Of a stretch of DNA of 64,000 nt, positions 53,401-64,000 are shown one piece after another (the stretch's first letter is position 1; every line of letters begins with the position of its first letter). The DNA lies in NCBI GenBank assembly GCA_037447605.1, contig CM074805.1, positions 2,409,708 through 2,473,707 of the forward strand, in the 5' to 3' direction. The DNA is from Zygnema circumcarinatum. Taxonomy: Eukaryota > Streptophyta > Zygnematophyceae > Zygnematales > Zygnemataceae. The translations under genes and the position numbers were made by a program. The notes under the pieces were generated by a model. It searched no databases and was not told the DNA's origin. It worked only from the letters and a program-made list of their open reading frames with translations.

Positions 53401-54170
53401 TTAGAAGAAAAACAGCACCAACGTGTCAAACAACTTTCATGTGACTCGAACCATTCCCACTAAATTTCACCGCAGATTCCAAAACATGGTGAATATAGGA
53501 GAAGCCAGGCAGCGCGTACACTTCTTACTACCCATGAATATAATAGATTACCTGCACCTGCACCCAGGGACGCGTCAAGTCTTCCATTCTCGATGACATC
53601 ATCAATATTTTCCTGGTCACCAGTAAGAGATTCGACGACCTTTGCCGCTATTGCATGCTTAAAGCCGTTTTTGCTATCTTCGCACGTGTCTGCATCTTGA
53701 ATTTGTGGCGGACACTCGGACGACGTGGCGTGAATTGAACGCACAGATTCACCATTAGGAACGCGCGTAGCACCTGGTTGGAAAAGAGCGTACAGCAAAA
53801 CAGGGTTCGTGAAAAAGCTACAATGCAAAATGCAATTCCAGACACTCGAGTCTAAGCTGCAACGCGAAAACTAAGTACAAAATTCTCAACAAAGTGCTCG
53901 CTCGAACACCACTTCTTAGTTCAATAGCCAGTGACGAAGTTTAGCCTCCTCCTCCTCAGCAGCCATACCCTTCGGAGGCGCCTCCTGCATCTGTTCCTCC
54001 GGCGGCTGCTCGTCCTCCATCTCCGGGAGCACCTCCGCCACAATCCAGGCCGCCGCATCCTGTATGTCCCGGGAGTCAAGCAGTGCGTATCTCAAAATTC
54101 TCTCGTCCACCATCGGAAACCGTTCCACCATGCAGGCCATGGCCACCTCCAAGCTGAGAGGTGCCGCCAT
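50436..54170 (-). CDS. CUE-domain coiled-coil protein
   Basis: Eight exons in coding order: 53969-54170, 53552-53773, 52775-53394, 52492-52665, 52219-52335, 51832-52011, 51452-51498, 50436-50952. They join in frame to 692 residues. The N-terminus (VACMVERFP-like helix, MVDERILRYALLDS, AAAWIVAEVLPEM) matches a CUE ubiquitin-binding fold. The middle is acidic and disordered. The second half is coiled coil: EDLDQLVLAATENK, AGEVYGERAVLSTEARELR, LKQLENASCEKKAKED, LREFLMARDKDVDALQGE. The same order occurs in plant proteins annotated as ubiquitin system component CUE. The exon 1 donor was placed at 53969 (AAGG|GTATGG), because reading on meets a stop and this choice gives PPKGATRVPNG across the junction. 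Substrates and location are not evident. Confidence 0.86.
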
Positions 54171-54689
54171 GGCTGCCCCAGCGCCTCCCTCACTCTTCTT
54201 CGCCCTCTCCCTCTCCCGCCAACTGTAGTTTCCCCCCTCCGCCCTTCTTGGACAGTCCCGTCCTCGGCCCGGGCAGCCAAAAGGTTTCAACCTGCCCGCG
54301 GCCCTGCTTTTGGCTGCCCCCTTTTCCCAGCCCCGCGGATAGAGTCCCGCATCACCCAAGGAGGCGCCACGTCGTGCGGGACACGCAACGTGGACCGTCG
54401 ATGGCAACTGTAAAGTCACGTGAACCGTTGGATCGCTCCCACGCAAGTGGGGGGGAGGGGACCATTTTCCGTGACCCGCAAGGCAGCTCTCCCCGCCGTC
54501 CCTCTCATGGTCGCTGTGCGCACACCGCAAATGAAAATGGATTCATCGGCGCACGACGATGCCGTAAGGATGAGTGGACAAGACAACAAGGAAGGAAGAA
54601 TGGACATTGCTCTCGCGAGGGCATCGAGGGTGGGTGCATGCATGCACCACAACAAACAACAACAACATGGGAAACGAAATGCAGTTATT

Positions 54690-55780
54690 CGCAATGGTTG
54701 GCTGGGAAGCCAGCCAATGGTTGCAACCATTGACAATGATTGGGTGCTGCGCGAATCAATGCTCCAATGGTTGCAGTCGTTGGCAATGAATGGCTTGGTA
54801 CCCAACCAATGGTTGCAATTATTGACAATGATTGGATGGGGCGGGAATCAATGGTCCAGTGGTTGCAGTCATTGGCAATGCTTGGCTGGGCAGCCATCCA
54901 ATGGTTGCAACCATTGACAATGATTGGGTGCTGCGGGAATCAATGGTCCAATGGTTGCAGTCGTTGGCAATGAATGGCTTGGTAGCCAACCAATGGTTGC
55001 AATTATTGACAATGATTGGGTGGGGCGGGAATCAATGGTCCAGTGGTTGCAGTCATTGGCAATGCTTGGCTGGGCAGCCATCCAATGGTTGCAACCATTG
55101 GCAATGATTGGCTGGGGCGGGAATCAATCGTCCAATGGTTGGAGTTATTGGCAATGGTTGGCTGGGAAGCCAGCCAATGGTTGCAACCATTGACAATGAT
55201 TGGGTGAGGCGGGAATCAATGGTCCAGTGGTTGCAGTCATTGGCAATGGTTGGCTGGGTAGCCAGCCAATGGTTGCAACCATTGGCAATGATTGGGTGGG
55301 GCGGGAATCAATGGTCCAATGGTTGCAACCATTGGCAATGATTGGGTGGGGCGGGAATCAATGGTCCAATGGTTGCAGTTATTGGCAATGGTTGGCTGGA
55401 TAGCCGGCCAATGGTTCTAACCAATGGCAATGGTTCGTCGGGGGGAGAATCAATGGTCCAATGGTTGCGGTTATTGGCAATGGTTTGTTGGGTAGCCAGC
55501 CAATGGTTGCAACCATTGGCAATGATTGGGTTGGGCGGGAATCAATGGTCCAATGGTTGAAGTTATTGGCAATGATTGGCTGGGAAGCCATTCAATGGTT
55601 GCAATCATTGACAATGATTGGGTGGAGCGAGAATCAATGGTCCAATGGTTGCAGTCACTGGCAATGGTTGGCTAGTTAGCCAGCCAATGGTTGCAACCAT
55701 TGGCAATGGTTCGGTGGGGCGGTAATCAATGGTCCAATGGTTGCAGTCATTGGCAACGGTTGGCTGGGTAGCCAATCAAA
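54690..55780. repeat. 92 bp palindrome-rich minisatellite, block 1
   Basis: About twelve imperfect units of 92 bp; the marker GGGAATCAATGG recurs at 54843, 54935 and 55027. Each unit holds CCAATGGTTGCAACCATTGG, a 20 bp perfect palindrome, a second inverted repeat TTGGCTGG-GTAG-CCAGCCAA, and several CCAAT/ATTGG boxes. Open frames through it are repeat translations. Confidence 0.95.
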
Positions 55781-56335
55781 ATGGTGGGCCGCGCGCCTAC
55801 CTCATCTGCCCTGTGGATAAGACTGTAAGGACGGACAGGTGGCGCCACCGTCGTGGTAGAATGCTGCGGTACGGTGCGCGCGACGTGACGGGACGCGCCG
55901 TAGGGGGGCTGCACCTGATCGGAATCGCGGCGACGGACCAGAAAGAATTTCAGCTGCCAGGCCGCCGCTCGCCCAATCGCGGACGATTGACTCGCTGCCA
56001 GGGCAGAAAAAAACCATTTGAATGCTGCCCGGAGCCAAACTTGAGCTGCCGGGCCAACGCTCGCCCAATCGCGGACGTTTGCTTCGAGGACGAGGCAGCT
56101 GAAAACAGTTTAGGGCTGCCCCGGCCGAAACCTTCAGCTACCCGAACGACGCACGCCCAATCGCGGACCTTTGCTTCACGGTTTGGGCAGCCAAAACCAT
56201 TTCCGATCTGCCCGAGTCCAGACATCAGCTGCCCGGCCGACGCTCACCCAATCGCGGACGTCCGCGAAGGATAGCCGAAAACATTCCGGGCCAAGGGCTT
56301 GACGGACCATGGGTTGGATCAACCATTGGATTGGT
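55781..56335 (-). repeat. GC-rich dispersed repeat, copy 2 (inverted)
   Basis: Reverse complement of the blocks at about 38757-39060, in the same order. The copy is longer because CGCCCAATCGCGGAC is repeated about every 92 bp (55971, 56063, 56155, 56246). Confidence 0.88.
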
Positions 56336-56339
56336 CGCG

Positions 56340-56830
56340 ATTTGCAAACCGTTGGTTCCTGATCCAGCCAACCATTGGAGCCAATGGTTGGGCGGGGTTG
56401 GAAGTAATAGTCCAATGGTTGCAGCCATTGGGAATGGTTGGCTGTATAGCCAGCCCATGGTTGCAACCATTGGATCGAATGGTTGGGTGGGGCGGGAATC
56501 AATGGTCGAACGGTTGCAGTTATTGGCAATGGTTGGCTGGGTGGTCAGCCAATGGTTGCAACCATTGGCAATGATTGGGTGGGGCGGGAATCAATGGTCC
56601 AATGGTTGCAATCATTGGCAATGGGTGGCTCGGTAGCCAGCCAATGGTTGTAACCATTGGCAATGGTTGGGTGGGGCGGGAATCAATGGTCCAATGGTTG
56701 CAACCATTGGCAATGGTTGGCTGGGTGGTCAGCCAATGGTTGCAACCATTGGCAATGATTGGGTGGGGCGGGAATGAATGGTCCAATGGTTGCAACCATT
56801 GGCAATGGTTCGGTGGGGCGGTAATCAATG
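56340..56830. repeat. 92 bp minisatellite, block 2
   Basis: About five more units of the same CCAATGG/ATTGG minisatellite, continuing after the dispersed repeat in the same orientation as block 1. Confidence 0.93.
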
Positions 56831-56947
56831 GATGCGTACGGATTTTTACAGATGCGTACGGGTCCGTATGGATTCCTTGTACGGCGGAACCGTACGAACG
56901 ACTCCAAAATGCCGGCGGCACTTGGTGACTGTAGCATTCAGTTCGCT

Positions 56948-57424
56948 ACAGGTATGGTATGGTATGGTATGGTATGGTATGGTATGGTATGGTATGGTAT
57001 GGTATGGTATGGTATGGTATGGTATGGTATGGTATGGTATGGTATGGTATGGTATGGTATGGTATGGTATGGTATGGTATGGTATGGTATGGTATGGTAT
57101 GGTATGGTATGGTATGGTATGGTATGGTATATGGTATGGTATGGTATGAGTATGGTATGGTATGGTATGTGGTATGGTATGGTATGGTATGGTATGGTAT
57201 GGTATGGTATGTATGGTATGGTATGGTATGGTATGGTATGGTATGGTATGGTATGGTATGGTATGGTATGGTATGGTATGGTATGGTATGGTATGGTATA
57301 TGGTATGGTATGGTATGGTATGGTATGGTATGGTATGGTATGGTATGGTATGGTATGGTATGGTATGGTATGGTATGGTATGGTATGGTATGGTATGGTA
57401 TGGTATGGTATGGTATGGTATAGT
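56948..57424. repeat. (TATGG)n pentanucleotide tract
   Basis: Almost pure TATGG repeats for about 477 bp with a few interruptions near 57130, 57170, 57210 and 57300. It ends about 100 bp before the CstF77 start codon. The tract reads MVWYG on one strand and HTIPY on the other, which is not coding evidence. Confidence 0.97.
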
Positions 57425-57526
57425 ATGTGTGTGCAGGATAAACGGGCGGGCGGAACAGTGGAGGGAGGGAGGACATGGAAACGGCTCCTTGCAAGCGCTC
57501 TCGGTCCGGCTCTCGCGGACTCCGCC

Positions 57527-60500
57527 ATGGCTGAGGCCGCGACGCCCACTGCGGCAGTCGTGAAGCCTGAGCCAGAGAGTAACTATGAAGGGGGTGCCAG
57601 AGGCATGCAGGCCGTGGAGGCAGCTGCCGATGCTGGGGCTCTCGCTGGAGGAGTCACAGCTCTGCCACCGCTTGGACCGCCGCTATCAGATAAAGTAAGT
57701 TCGCTGTGTCTCATTAACTCGTTGTCTACCGGAGTGGACTATGTTTGAGATGCGTTTTTCCTCATGAAAAACGTTTCTTGGATCCGAAGGTCAATTTAGT
57801 TCGTGATAGCATGATACCATATGCCTCTTGAGGGCTTAACAGCTGGCATTGATGAACACAGTGGCCCGTGAGTGGCAATGCGGTGGGGGAGTGAAAGGCC
57901 AGAAGGGAATATGCCCTTGCAGAAATTGAATCTAGTTCGTTTTCTTTTTTTGTTTTAAAATAAAATCTGGATATGCTAAGAGTCTCGGTAATGCACTTTC
58001 ATTGGCAGTTGTTCTGATATAGGCTCGGATGCAGAAATCCTTCTTTTATCTCCTAATTCCAATTATTGTCTGTCTAACATTCTGTAGGAGCGCCGCGCGC
58101 GTGAGAAGATTGCCGAGGATCGATATAATTTGGAAGCCTGGGCAACACTTGCTGCAGAAGCCCAGGTTTAAAAAACCGGACATTCCTTCGTGTCTGCGGA
58201 GTTGATTGCAATGTTAGAGGTTGTATGGCACTAAAGTAGATATCTGACTTGTACCACGTGGGGGGGTGAATGGTCTCCGTAGCAGGCACGTTCCGTGAAC
58301 GACTCTTCAACTGTTGCCCTGTGGGAACATCTTCTCGCTGCTTTTCCCTCTGCGGTGCGCTCTTTCTCTTTCTCGACGCATATGCGTTCTTGTGTCCATA
58401 ATAAATTGAGCTCAACGAAGTCCTTAATCTGGAAAAGGACGAAGCAGGGCCGCGTGAAACTTGAAATAAAATTATGCCCTGCCTTCTTGCTGGAGAACAG
58501 GGGAAATGGTGGAAAGCGTATGTTGAGGATCAAATGGCAGCAGGCAACGATGAGGAAGTGAAGCAGATATTTGGCAGGTGTTTGCTCAACTGCCCGTACA
58601 TTGACCTTTGGTAAGTGTTTGAATTGTCACTTCTTTCCCTCGGCCCCTAATCAACAATGGCAGGTGCATAGTACGAGAGTTTTCAAAAGTGAAAGAAGTC
58701 AAGCATGCTTGTTGATTGTTGGCTTTCACCACCAAGAACTTTTCGCTTGATTTCCATAGACGCCTCAAGTTCGAGATCGTGCACCTTTCCAGCCCCAACT
58801 TGTCCTCGTTGCTCCAACTTTTAAAGCTCAACGTTTCACTCCTGTTTCCATGGTCTATGGAATGCAATCCGCTTTTTCTAATCTCTTTAATTGGGACAAT
58901 GGCCTTACGTCTGCACAACTTAAGCTACTCTTGGACCTACAGTTAAAGATCTGTTAAAGATCAGTCTGTAAGATCTAGAGTTGTTCCTGTGATACTGCAG
59001 TTGAGTTCTTATAGGTGCATCCAGCGGTGTTGTTATACAGGCGTTGCTACCTGCGTTATATTAGGCAAAAGAAGGATGACAAACCAGAGGAAAGGGAGGA
59101 CATACGTAAAGCAATGGATTTTGCACTCGATCACGTCGGTAAGCATGTACTCGACGTCCTCCAGGGACAATTTTCTTCTGACATTGCCAGAGGGTCCAGG
59201 GTCTAGCCCCATGCTAAGTGGACATGCATCATGTATTTTAGAGTCAAGCAGGTTTTGCTGACTGCGACGTATAATGTACCAAGTACATCTCCATTTTGGT
59301 GGAGATTGGACAATTTGAGCAACAAATTTCGTCTCATTTCATGTTCTTTGGTGGATGTTGTGAATCTATAAACTATTAAATCTTATAGATCTCACCCTTG
59401 TTTTGATGAGTCAAATCCACTATCACTTTTTTGAGCATGACCTGACCTGCTAAAACTATATGTGACGAGGACTATGGATCAAACAGGGGTTTTCATCCTT
59501 CTGGTCACGTCTGTATACAGAAATAAGGTTAGTTGAAAGAATGAATATGTTTACCTTGGACGAGTTGTCTAGTTTACACCTTTTCTGTGTGTAAGCATGG
59601 TCCAGGGCATTTATTGTGTCAGACTGCGACTTGATAAGATGGACTTGTTGAATGGCAGGCTTGGACATAGGGTCAGGGCCTCTCTGGGAGGAGTACATCA
59701 AGTTTTTGAAGGCTGCACCGGTACTTCTTTGTTCCATTGTGTCTTTCCCTGCTCAATGGCCACAGAAAGAACTTTATGCATAAACCTGTTAACACTGCCA
59801 TTGTTACCTTCCAAATTGTTTAGTTGAGAAGAGGCTGTAGATTCAGGAAGGCACTCAGTGTTTCTTTTACTGCTTGCTCATTGCTGCTATTTTGCCATTG
59901 CAAGAACTAGGTAAGTTATGTCCAGCTCTGGGTTGCTGCTGACTGCACAGTTGGAATAGTCATCTCGAGAGGTCTGATGATCTGCAGGCAGCAGGCCCTC
60001 AGGAGGAGTCACAGCGCATGGGAGCCGTACGCAAAGCATATCAGCGAGCTGTTCTATGTCCGGTAGTGGGTGTCGAACAATTGTGGAAAGAGTACGAGGC
60101 ATTTGAGTCGGGAATAAGTCGTCCTCTGGTGCGACCCCCTACCTCCTACACCTGCATACGCATCTCCCTGATCAGAAAGGCCTGTTTGATGCCATATTGA
60201 GACAGACTCTTGAACGATTGATAAAACATAAACTGCCAAGACTTTGGATTGTGCGACTATGTTGAGTGAAGGCTACTAGCACCATTTCTGCGAGCCCCAT
60301 GCCATGGTTGTCTAAAGACAATTGCGTGGAGAATCATGCTTGAAGGAGTCCTTCTAGTTCTGTGAAGTGTGCACTTACGATACTCCCTTATAATCTCAGA
60401 GCATTGTGAAGTCTCTGCTGAAGATCTACATTTTACGTTCAGAGGAATTGGTTCAGGATTGCCACCTGCGTTCTGGTGGCTTTTCTGTGACCTATGCCTG

Positions 60501-63180
60501 AGGAGGCATTTCTGTCCTATCTATTCTCTGTGCTATTAATCTTAAACAGGACAGCTCACCTAGTGGTGGGATGGACTTTTCCAGGCCAAGGGACTTCTAG
60601 CAGAGTATCAGCCGAGGCATCTTGCTGTTAGAGCTGTCTTAAGGGAGCGGAAAAAGCTGATGGACAAGGTTGACGTAACTGTCTTGCCAGTGCCACTGGA
60701 CGCTTCCACGAAGGTATAAGGCTGCCCTTGTCGTTGTTGTGAGACTGCGTATGCTCTTTTCCGGAGAAAGCGGGCAATTTAATTCATAGCTGACGCTGTG
60801 CTTCGTTCTTGAAATGTAGCATTTTTTTTTTAAAGTATCACCCGCTCGACCCGTAGATTGATCGCGTGCAGCTTCATGAGCTGCACTAGTACTAGAAATT
60901 TCCCAGCGAAGGGGATCTCAGGGTGGCAAATTCGAGGTACCAAAGTAGAGTCCTTTGGTCACTTGTTCGGCTTGGCTGTCTTTTGCCGTCCAGATTCTCA
61001 CTCAGTGTCACAGGGACTGCAGAAAACAATGTTGAAGTAATGGTGGTTAATGCTGAAAATGGTTTGCTCGGGTTGGCAGGATGAACAGCAAAGTGCTGCC
61101 TGGGCCGAGCTTCTGGCCTTTGAAAGGTGGGATGCCTCATCTGGTCTGTGATAGAAAGGACCACTCAGATTTCAGTAAACTAGCAGACAGGGCTTGGGTC
61201 AACCCTCTTATGAATAATAGCGTATGTGCGTCCCCTTTCCCGTTAACTTTGGTGCAGACTGCTTCTCTCCTGTGAAGGGCTGGCAGATGGTTCCCCCTCT
61301 CATGGAGAGCAGGCAGTTGTCTTTCTCCTCTTCAGAAGGGCAGACAAAATGTCTTAACGTCCATGTGAAGGTCAGATTGGATATTTTCCCTTCGCATGAA
61401 TGTCAGCTTAATGTTCCCTTTCGATGGTTCACTTTGCCCGAGGCTCTCGAATAGTGTTATAGTGTCTCACACCATCTGTGAAAGGCGAATAGATGTCTTT
61501 GATCCGTCACTCGGACATATGAACATCCGTCTGACCGTCGTTTTCCAGCTTGGGCAGAAGCCTAAGACGGAGAACAGATGGTTCGCCTGTCGAGATCATT
61601 TTTACGAATAATCCTTTGAACGCAGACAAGAGGATTTTCTTGTCATGATCGGCAGGCTTGAATTGAATGCTTTGTCTTCAACCTTACGCATTGATCTGTA
61701 AATAGTAGACGCTGGAATCTAACAGATTGATGCCAATGAAGTCTGTGAGCGTTTCTGTCGCATGGAAGCGCTTCATTAGAATCTGATATTTGCAAATTGA
61801 ACAATGAACATTGTCTGTTTTCAAAGTTTAAAGTCGCTGTGTGTCACTCTGCAAGTTTTGCAAACTAAAAGTTTGGACCAGTTCAGTTTATTCATCCGGA
61901 GCTAAATTCAAGTGAACGTTTTCTCGAAACCTAACAATTTTAAACACGTAATCTTTTGGGGTTTTGGATATGCAGGAACAATCCCCAGCGCTTGACTGAT
62001 GTTGCATTGGCGAAATCCATTTCCTTTGCGTATGATCAGGTGGGACTTTGTGATGCACTTCTCGCAGATGTCAGTAGAGACATTCTAGATGTCCTATCTT
62101 CCATTACCTTCTCCTACCTTGCGCTTGGCTGATTCTTTATCAAAGTGATCCAAAGACAAGTGCAAGGCATGCGAGAGCAACTGCAGATTCAAACCCTGCA
62201 TCCCCTACGGTGAACAAATTCATATGTCCAGTCTCTAGTAGACAACCTTCACGCATTTGTTCGTGTTGTTAGAGCTTCGCCTGAAGTAGAGTTAGAGAAA
62301 CCTGTGTGTATATGATCCACGTGGGTCTGGTCATGACAATTCCATATTGGTGAAGGGTTGCAGTGCTTGATGCCTTTACGATTGCATCCAGATATATGGT
62401 ATGATTATGCCATGTGGCATGCTCAAAATGGCAATCCAGATGCGGCTGTTCAAGTCTTCCAGCGTGCTCTAATAGCCTTGCCAGGTGCTTAACTTTCGTA
62501 CTCCTCCCTATACTGCTTTGTCAAACTCCAGTCTTTTAGGCGAGGACAGCTGCTACCCTGTTCATTGACCATACTGAGTAGCCTGAGCGTGTCTTTTTCT
62601 TTGGCTGCTGTAGAAGCTAAGATTTTCGGAACCTCGGTTGAGGGTTTCTGTGATCAATCTTGCAGAATCTTTTATTCCATAATGTTTTCAACTGTCCTGC
62701 CCGTTCCCTATCTGGACGTGCCATAGAAAGCTACTTTCGAATTGTAACCATATCTGTAGATGTCATGACTAAGCTCAATGAACTTCTTTCCTGTTTTTCT
62801 TACTTTTACAAGTTAGGCACTTGGGGTGTGGGGGGGGGTCCGCCCTGGTTTTTTGTCACTTCCAATGAAGGTTGTCCAACACTCCTGCCTGTCAAAGCAT
62901 AATGTTTTTTTGCCTGTGGTGGAGCTTTCGCTGCAGAGAGCATGGTCTTGCATTTTGCCTATGCAGAGCTTCAAGAGGGCCGAGGACGCATTCAGGTGAG
63001 GTCCTGTGATTGAACGCCAACTGTGAAGCATTGCGAATGATCTGGATTGAATCCTTCTCCTAGTCCTATTGGTAAGCACTCACATGTTTGCCCCATGGAG
63101 AGTTTTCACAGGAAGCGAAGGGAATTTATGAGGCGCTGCTGAAGAATGAAGCCATAGCCAGCAGCCTACCGCACATTCAG
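57527..63180 (+). CDS. CSTF77: Cleavage stimulation factor subunit CstF77 (5' part)
   Basis: HAT-repeat scaffold of the CstF complex, needed for cleavage and polyadenylation of pre-mRNA in the nucleus. Exons 57527-57694, 58088-58165, 58286-58354, 58501-58610, 59041-59138, 59659-59720, 59988-60128, 60585-60713, 61080-61126, 61976-62039, 62364-62484, 62937-62995 and 63112-63180 join to 405 codons with matching phases. Diagnostic blocks are REKIAEDRYNLEAWATLAAE, KAYVEDQMAAGNDEEVKQIF, RCYLRYIRQKKDD, RMGAVRKAYQRAV, VEQLWKEYEAFESGISRPLA, LLAEYQPRHLAVRAVLRERK, HPDIWYDYAMWHAQNGNPDA and FAYAELQEGRGRI. The start is the ATG in GCCATGGCTG, opening an Ala-rich leader. The acceptor near 58283-58286 is a NAGNAG pair. 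Continuation (about half the protein) lies right of the window. Confidence 0.95.
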
Positions 63181-64000
63181 GTATGGCGTCTTTACTCTCT
63201 TTCTGAATGCAGACGGGGCTCGACGGGCGTCAGTTGTGGACACTTCCAAGTTAACAAGAAGTAGTTTTTTGATGGAGTGCTAGTATTCATGTAAGGATGT
63301 TTCTCTATTTTTTGTAGACAAGGTGGAGTGGAGTCTCAGAATATTTTCGGATAATGAGACAACTTCACTTTTTCATCCCCTTACCTGTCTTTGTCAGATG
63401 AATATGGTAGAAAGGTATATGTGTATGACTATAAGTCCAGTCGTTGTGAGCAATTGCAGCTTAGGTACGAGGTAGAACAAGTCGATCCGCACTTGTGTCT
63501 TTCCGCCTACACCAGCTAATGAAATCACCACTGTATCTACGTGCCTGAGATCAGCAATGTGTGTATTTGATATGCCCCCGTGAATCTGGAACACAACTAC
63601 TTGGCATCCCTCGGCTTTCTGCATCTGGATACAACTTGGTTTGTTTGTTTTTTCGAAAGGACCTTCTTGAACATAGTTTCCATCTGATGTAAAAGCTAGA
63701 AAGAACGGGAATTAGTTCTTGTATACTTGTAGCATCTTGTTGTTTGGATTTGGATGTTGTTCCTCTTTCCACTTTCCTTTAAGTTCAGGAAAACGCAGAG
63801 GTCTGACGCTTCGCACTTCTTGTGAGCACTGTAGCAAGACATGGTACATTTTGCAAATACTTTCTTCAATTCAAAAACATTTCTGGCTTGTTAATCATCT
63901 CCAACGATGTTTTTTGCAATGCATTGCATCACCCAGGGCATCCTATTTTGCCTCATTAATTTGTAATTGAATCCACTTTGATATATTTGAAAATCAAAGT
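63181..64000. other. Intron of CstF77 (right edge)
   Basis: It follows the donor CAG|GTATGG. I could not find the next HAT-repeat exon here, so the intron probably runs past the edge. Confidence 0.55.

Larger units (their letters stand above)
54171..57526. promoter_or_regulatory. Repeat-filled divergent spacer between CUE gene and CstF77
   Basis: Both genes start at the edges of this 3.4 kb spacer. The first 500 bp carry ACGT cores (GCCACGTCG, CAACGTGG, TCACGTG near 54365-54420). The rest is a minisatellite, a dispersed repeat, a second minisatellite block, a CGTACGG-rich patch at about 56835-56900 and a pentanucleotide tract. Either promoter must lie in or next to repeats. Confidence 0.6.

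Noticed and set aside
54740-56700. Many 60-120 residue frames of WLQSLAMVGW type
   Set aside because: They repeat with the 92 bp unit on both strands and are translations of the minisatellite.
56828-57748. Long open frames on both strands through the TATGG tract (MVWYG / HTIPY proteins)
   Set aside because: A pentanucleotide repeat without stops gives open frames automatically; only the end after 57527 is coding, as CstF77.
63394-63624. Minus-strand frame of 76 residues near the right edge
   Set aside because: No recognisable domain or splice partners; it lies in what should be a CstF77 intron.

Overview
This 64 kb window is nuclear DNA of a green plant, most likely a streptophyte (a charophyte alga or an early-diverging land plant). 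Every confident gene is split by GT-AG introns. Once spliced, the exons read as plant-type versions of eukaryotic proteins: an Aquarius with the plant linker between helicase motifs, a KEULE-like Sec1, a tail-anchored peroxisomal-type monodehydroascorbate reductase (MDAR), a plant RAD4/XPC, and a plant GON4-like Myb protein. I cannot name the species.

Layout: Aquarius (AQR, minus, C-terminus off the left edge) is head to head with a SEC1/KEULE syntaxin-binding gene (plus, 10.8-16.6 kb) across a 0.7 kb shared promoter. SEC1 converges on CAP, the adenylyl cyclase-associated protein (minus, 18.4-23.3 kb), with a 471 bp TA-flanked terminal-inverted-repeat element between their 3' ends. Next on the minus strand come RAD4/XPC (24.8-about 32 kb) and MDAR (34.4-38.1 kb). 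MDAR is head to head with an unrecognised two-exon gene (plus, 39.3-40.2 kb). A GON4-like gene (plus, 42.1-48.5 kb) converges on a CUE-domain coiled-coil gene (minus, 50.4-54.2 kb). The CUE gene is head to head with CstF77 (plus, from 57.5 kb, running off the right edge).

I fixed most exon boundaries by reading splice sites and checking that phases join. AQR (13 exons in window), CAP (10), MDAR (7), GON4-like (7), the CUE gene (8) and CstF77 (13 in window) all join without a frame break. The N-terminus of RAD4/XPC and one junction in SEC1 stay open.

The genes are ordinary housekeeping genes from splicing and 3'-end formation, membrane fusion, actin turnover, DNA repair, ascorbate recycling and chromatin. 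They do not form a pathway-linked cluster. The unusual material is in the spacers. A GC-rich dispersed repeat is present in two head-to-head spacers in opposite orientation. In the CUE/CstF77 spacer it is flanked by a palindrome-rich 92 bp minisatellite and contains its own four-copy array, also of about 92 bp period. A nearly 480 bp (TATGG)n tract ends about 100 bp before the CstF77 start codon. CACGTG boxes are clustered upstream of several genes, and the unknown gene carries a perfect 75 bp in-frame duplication.
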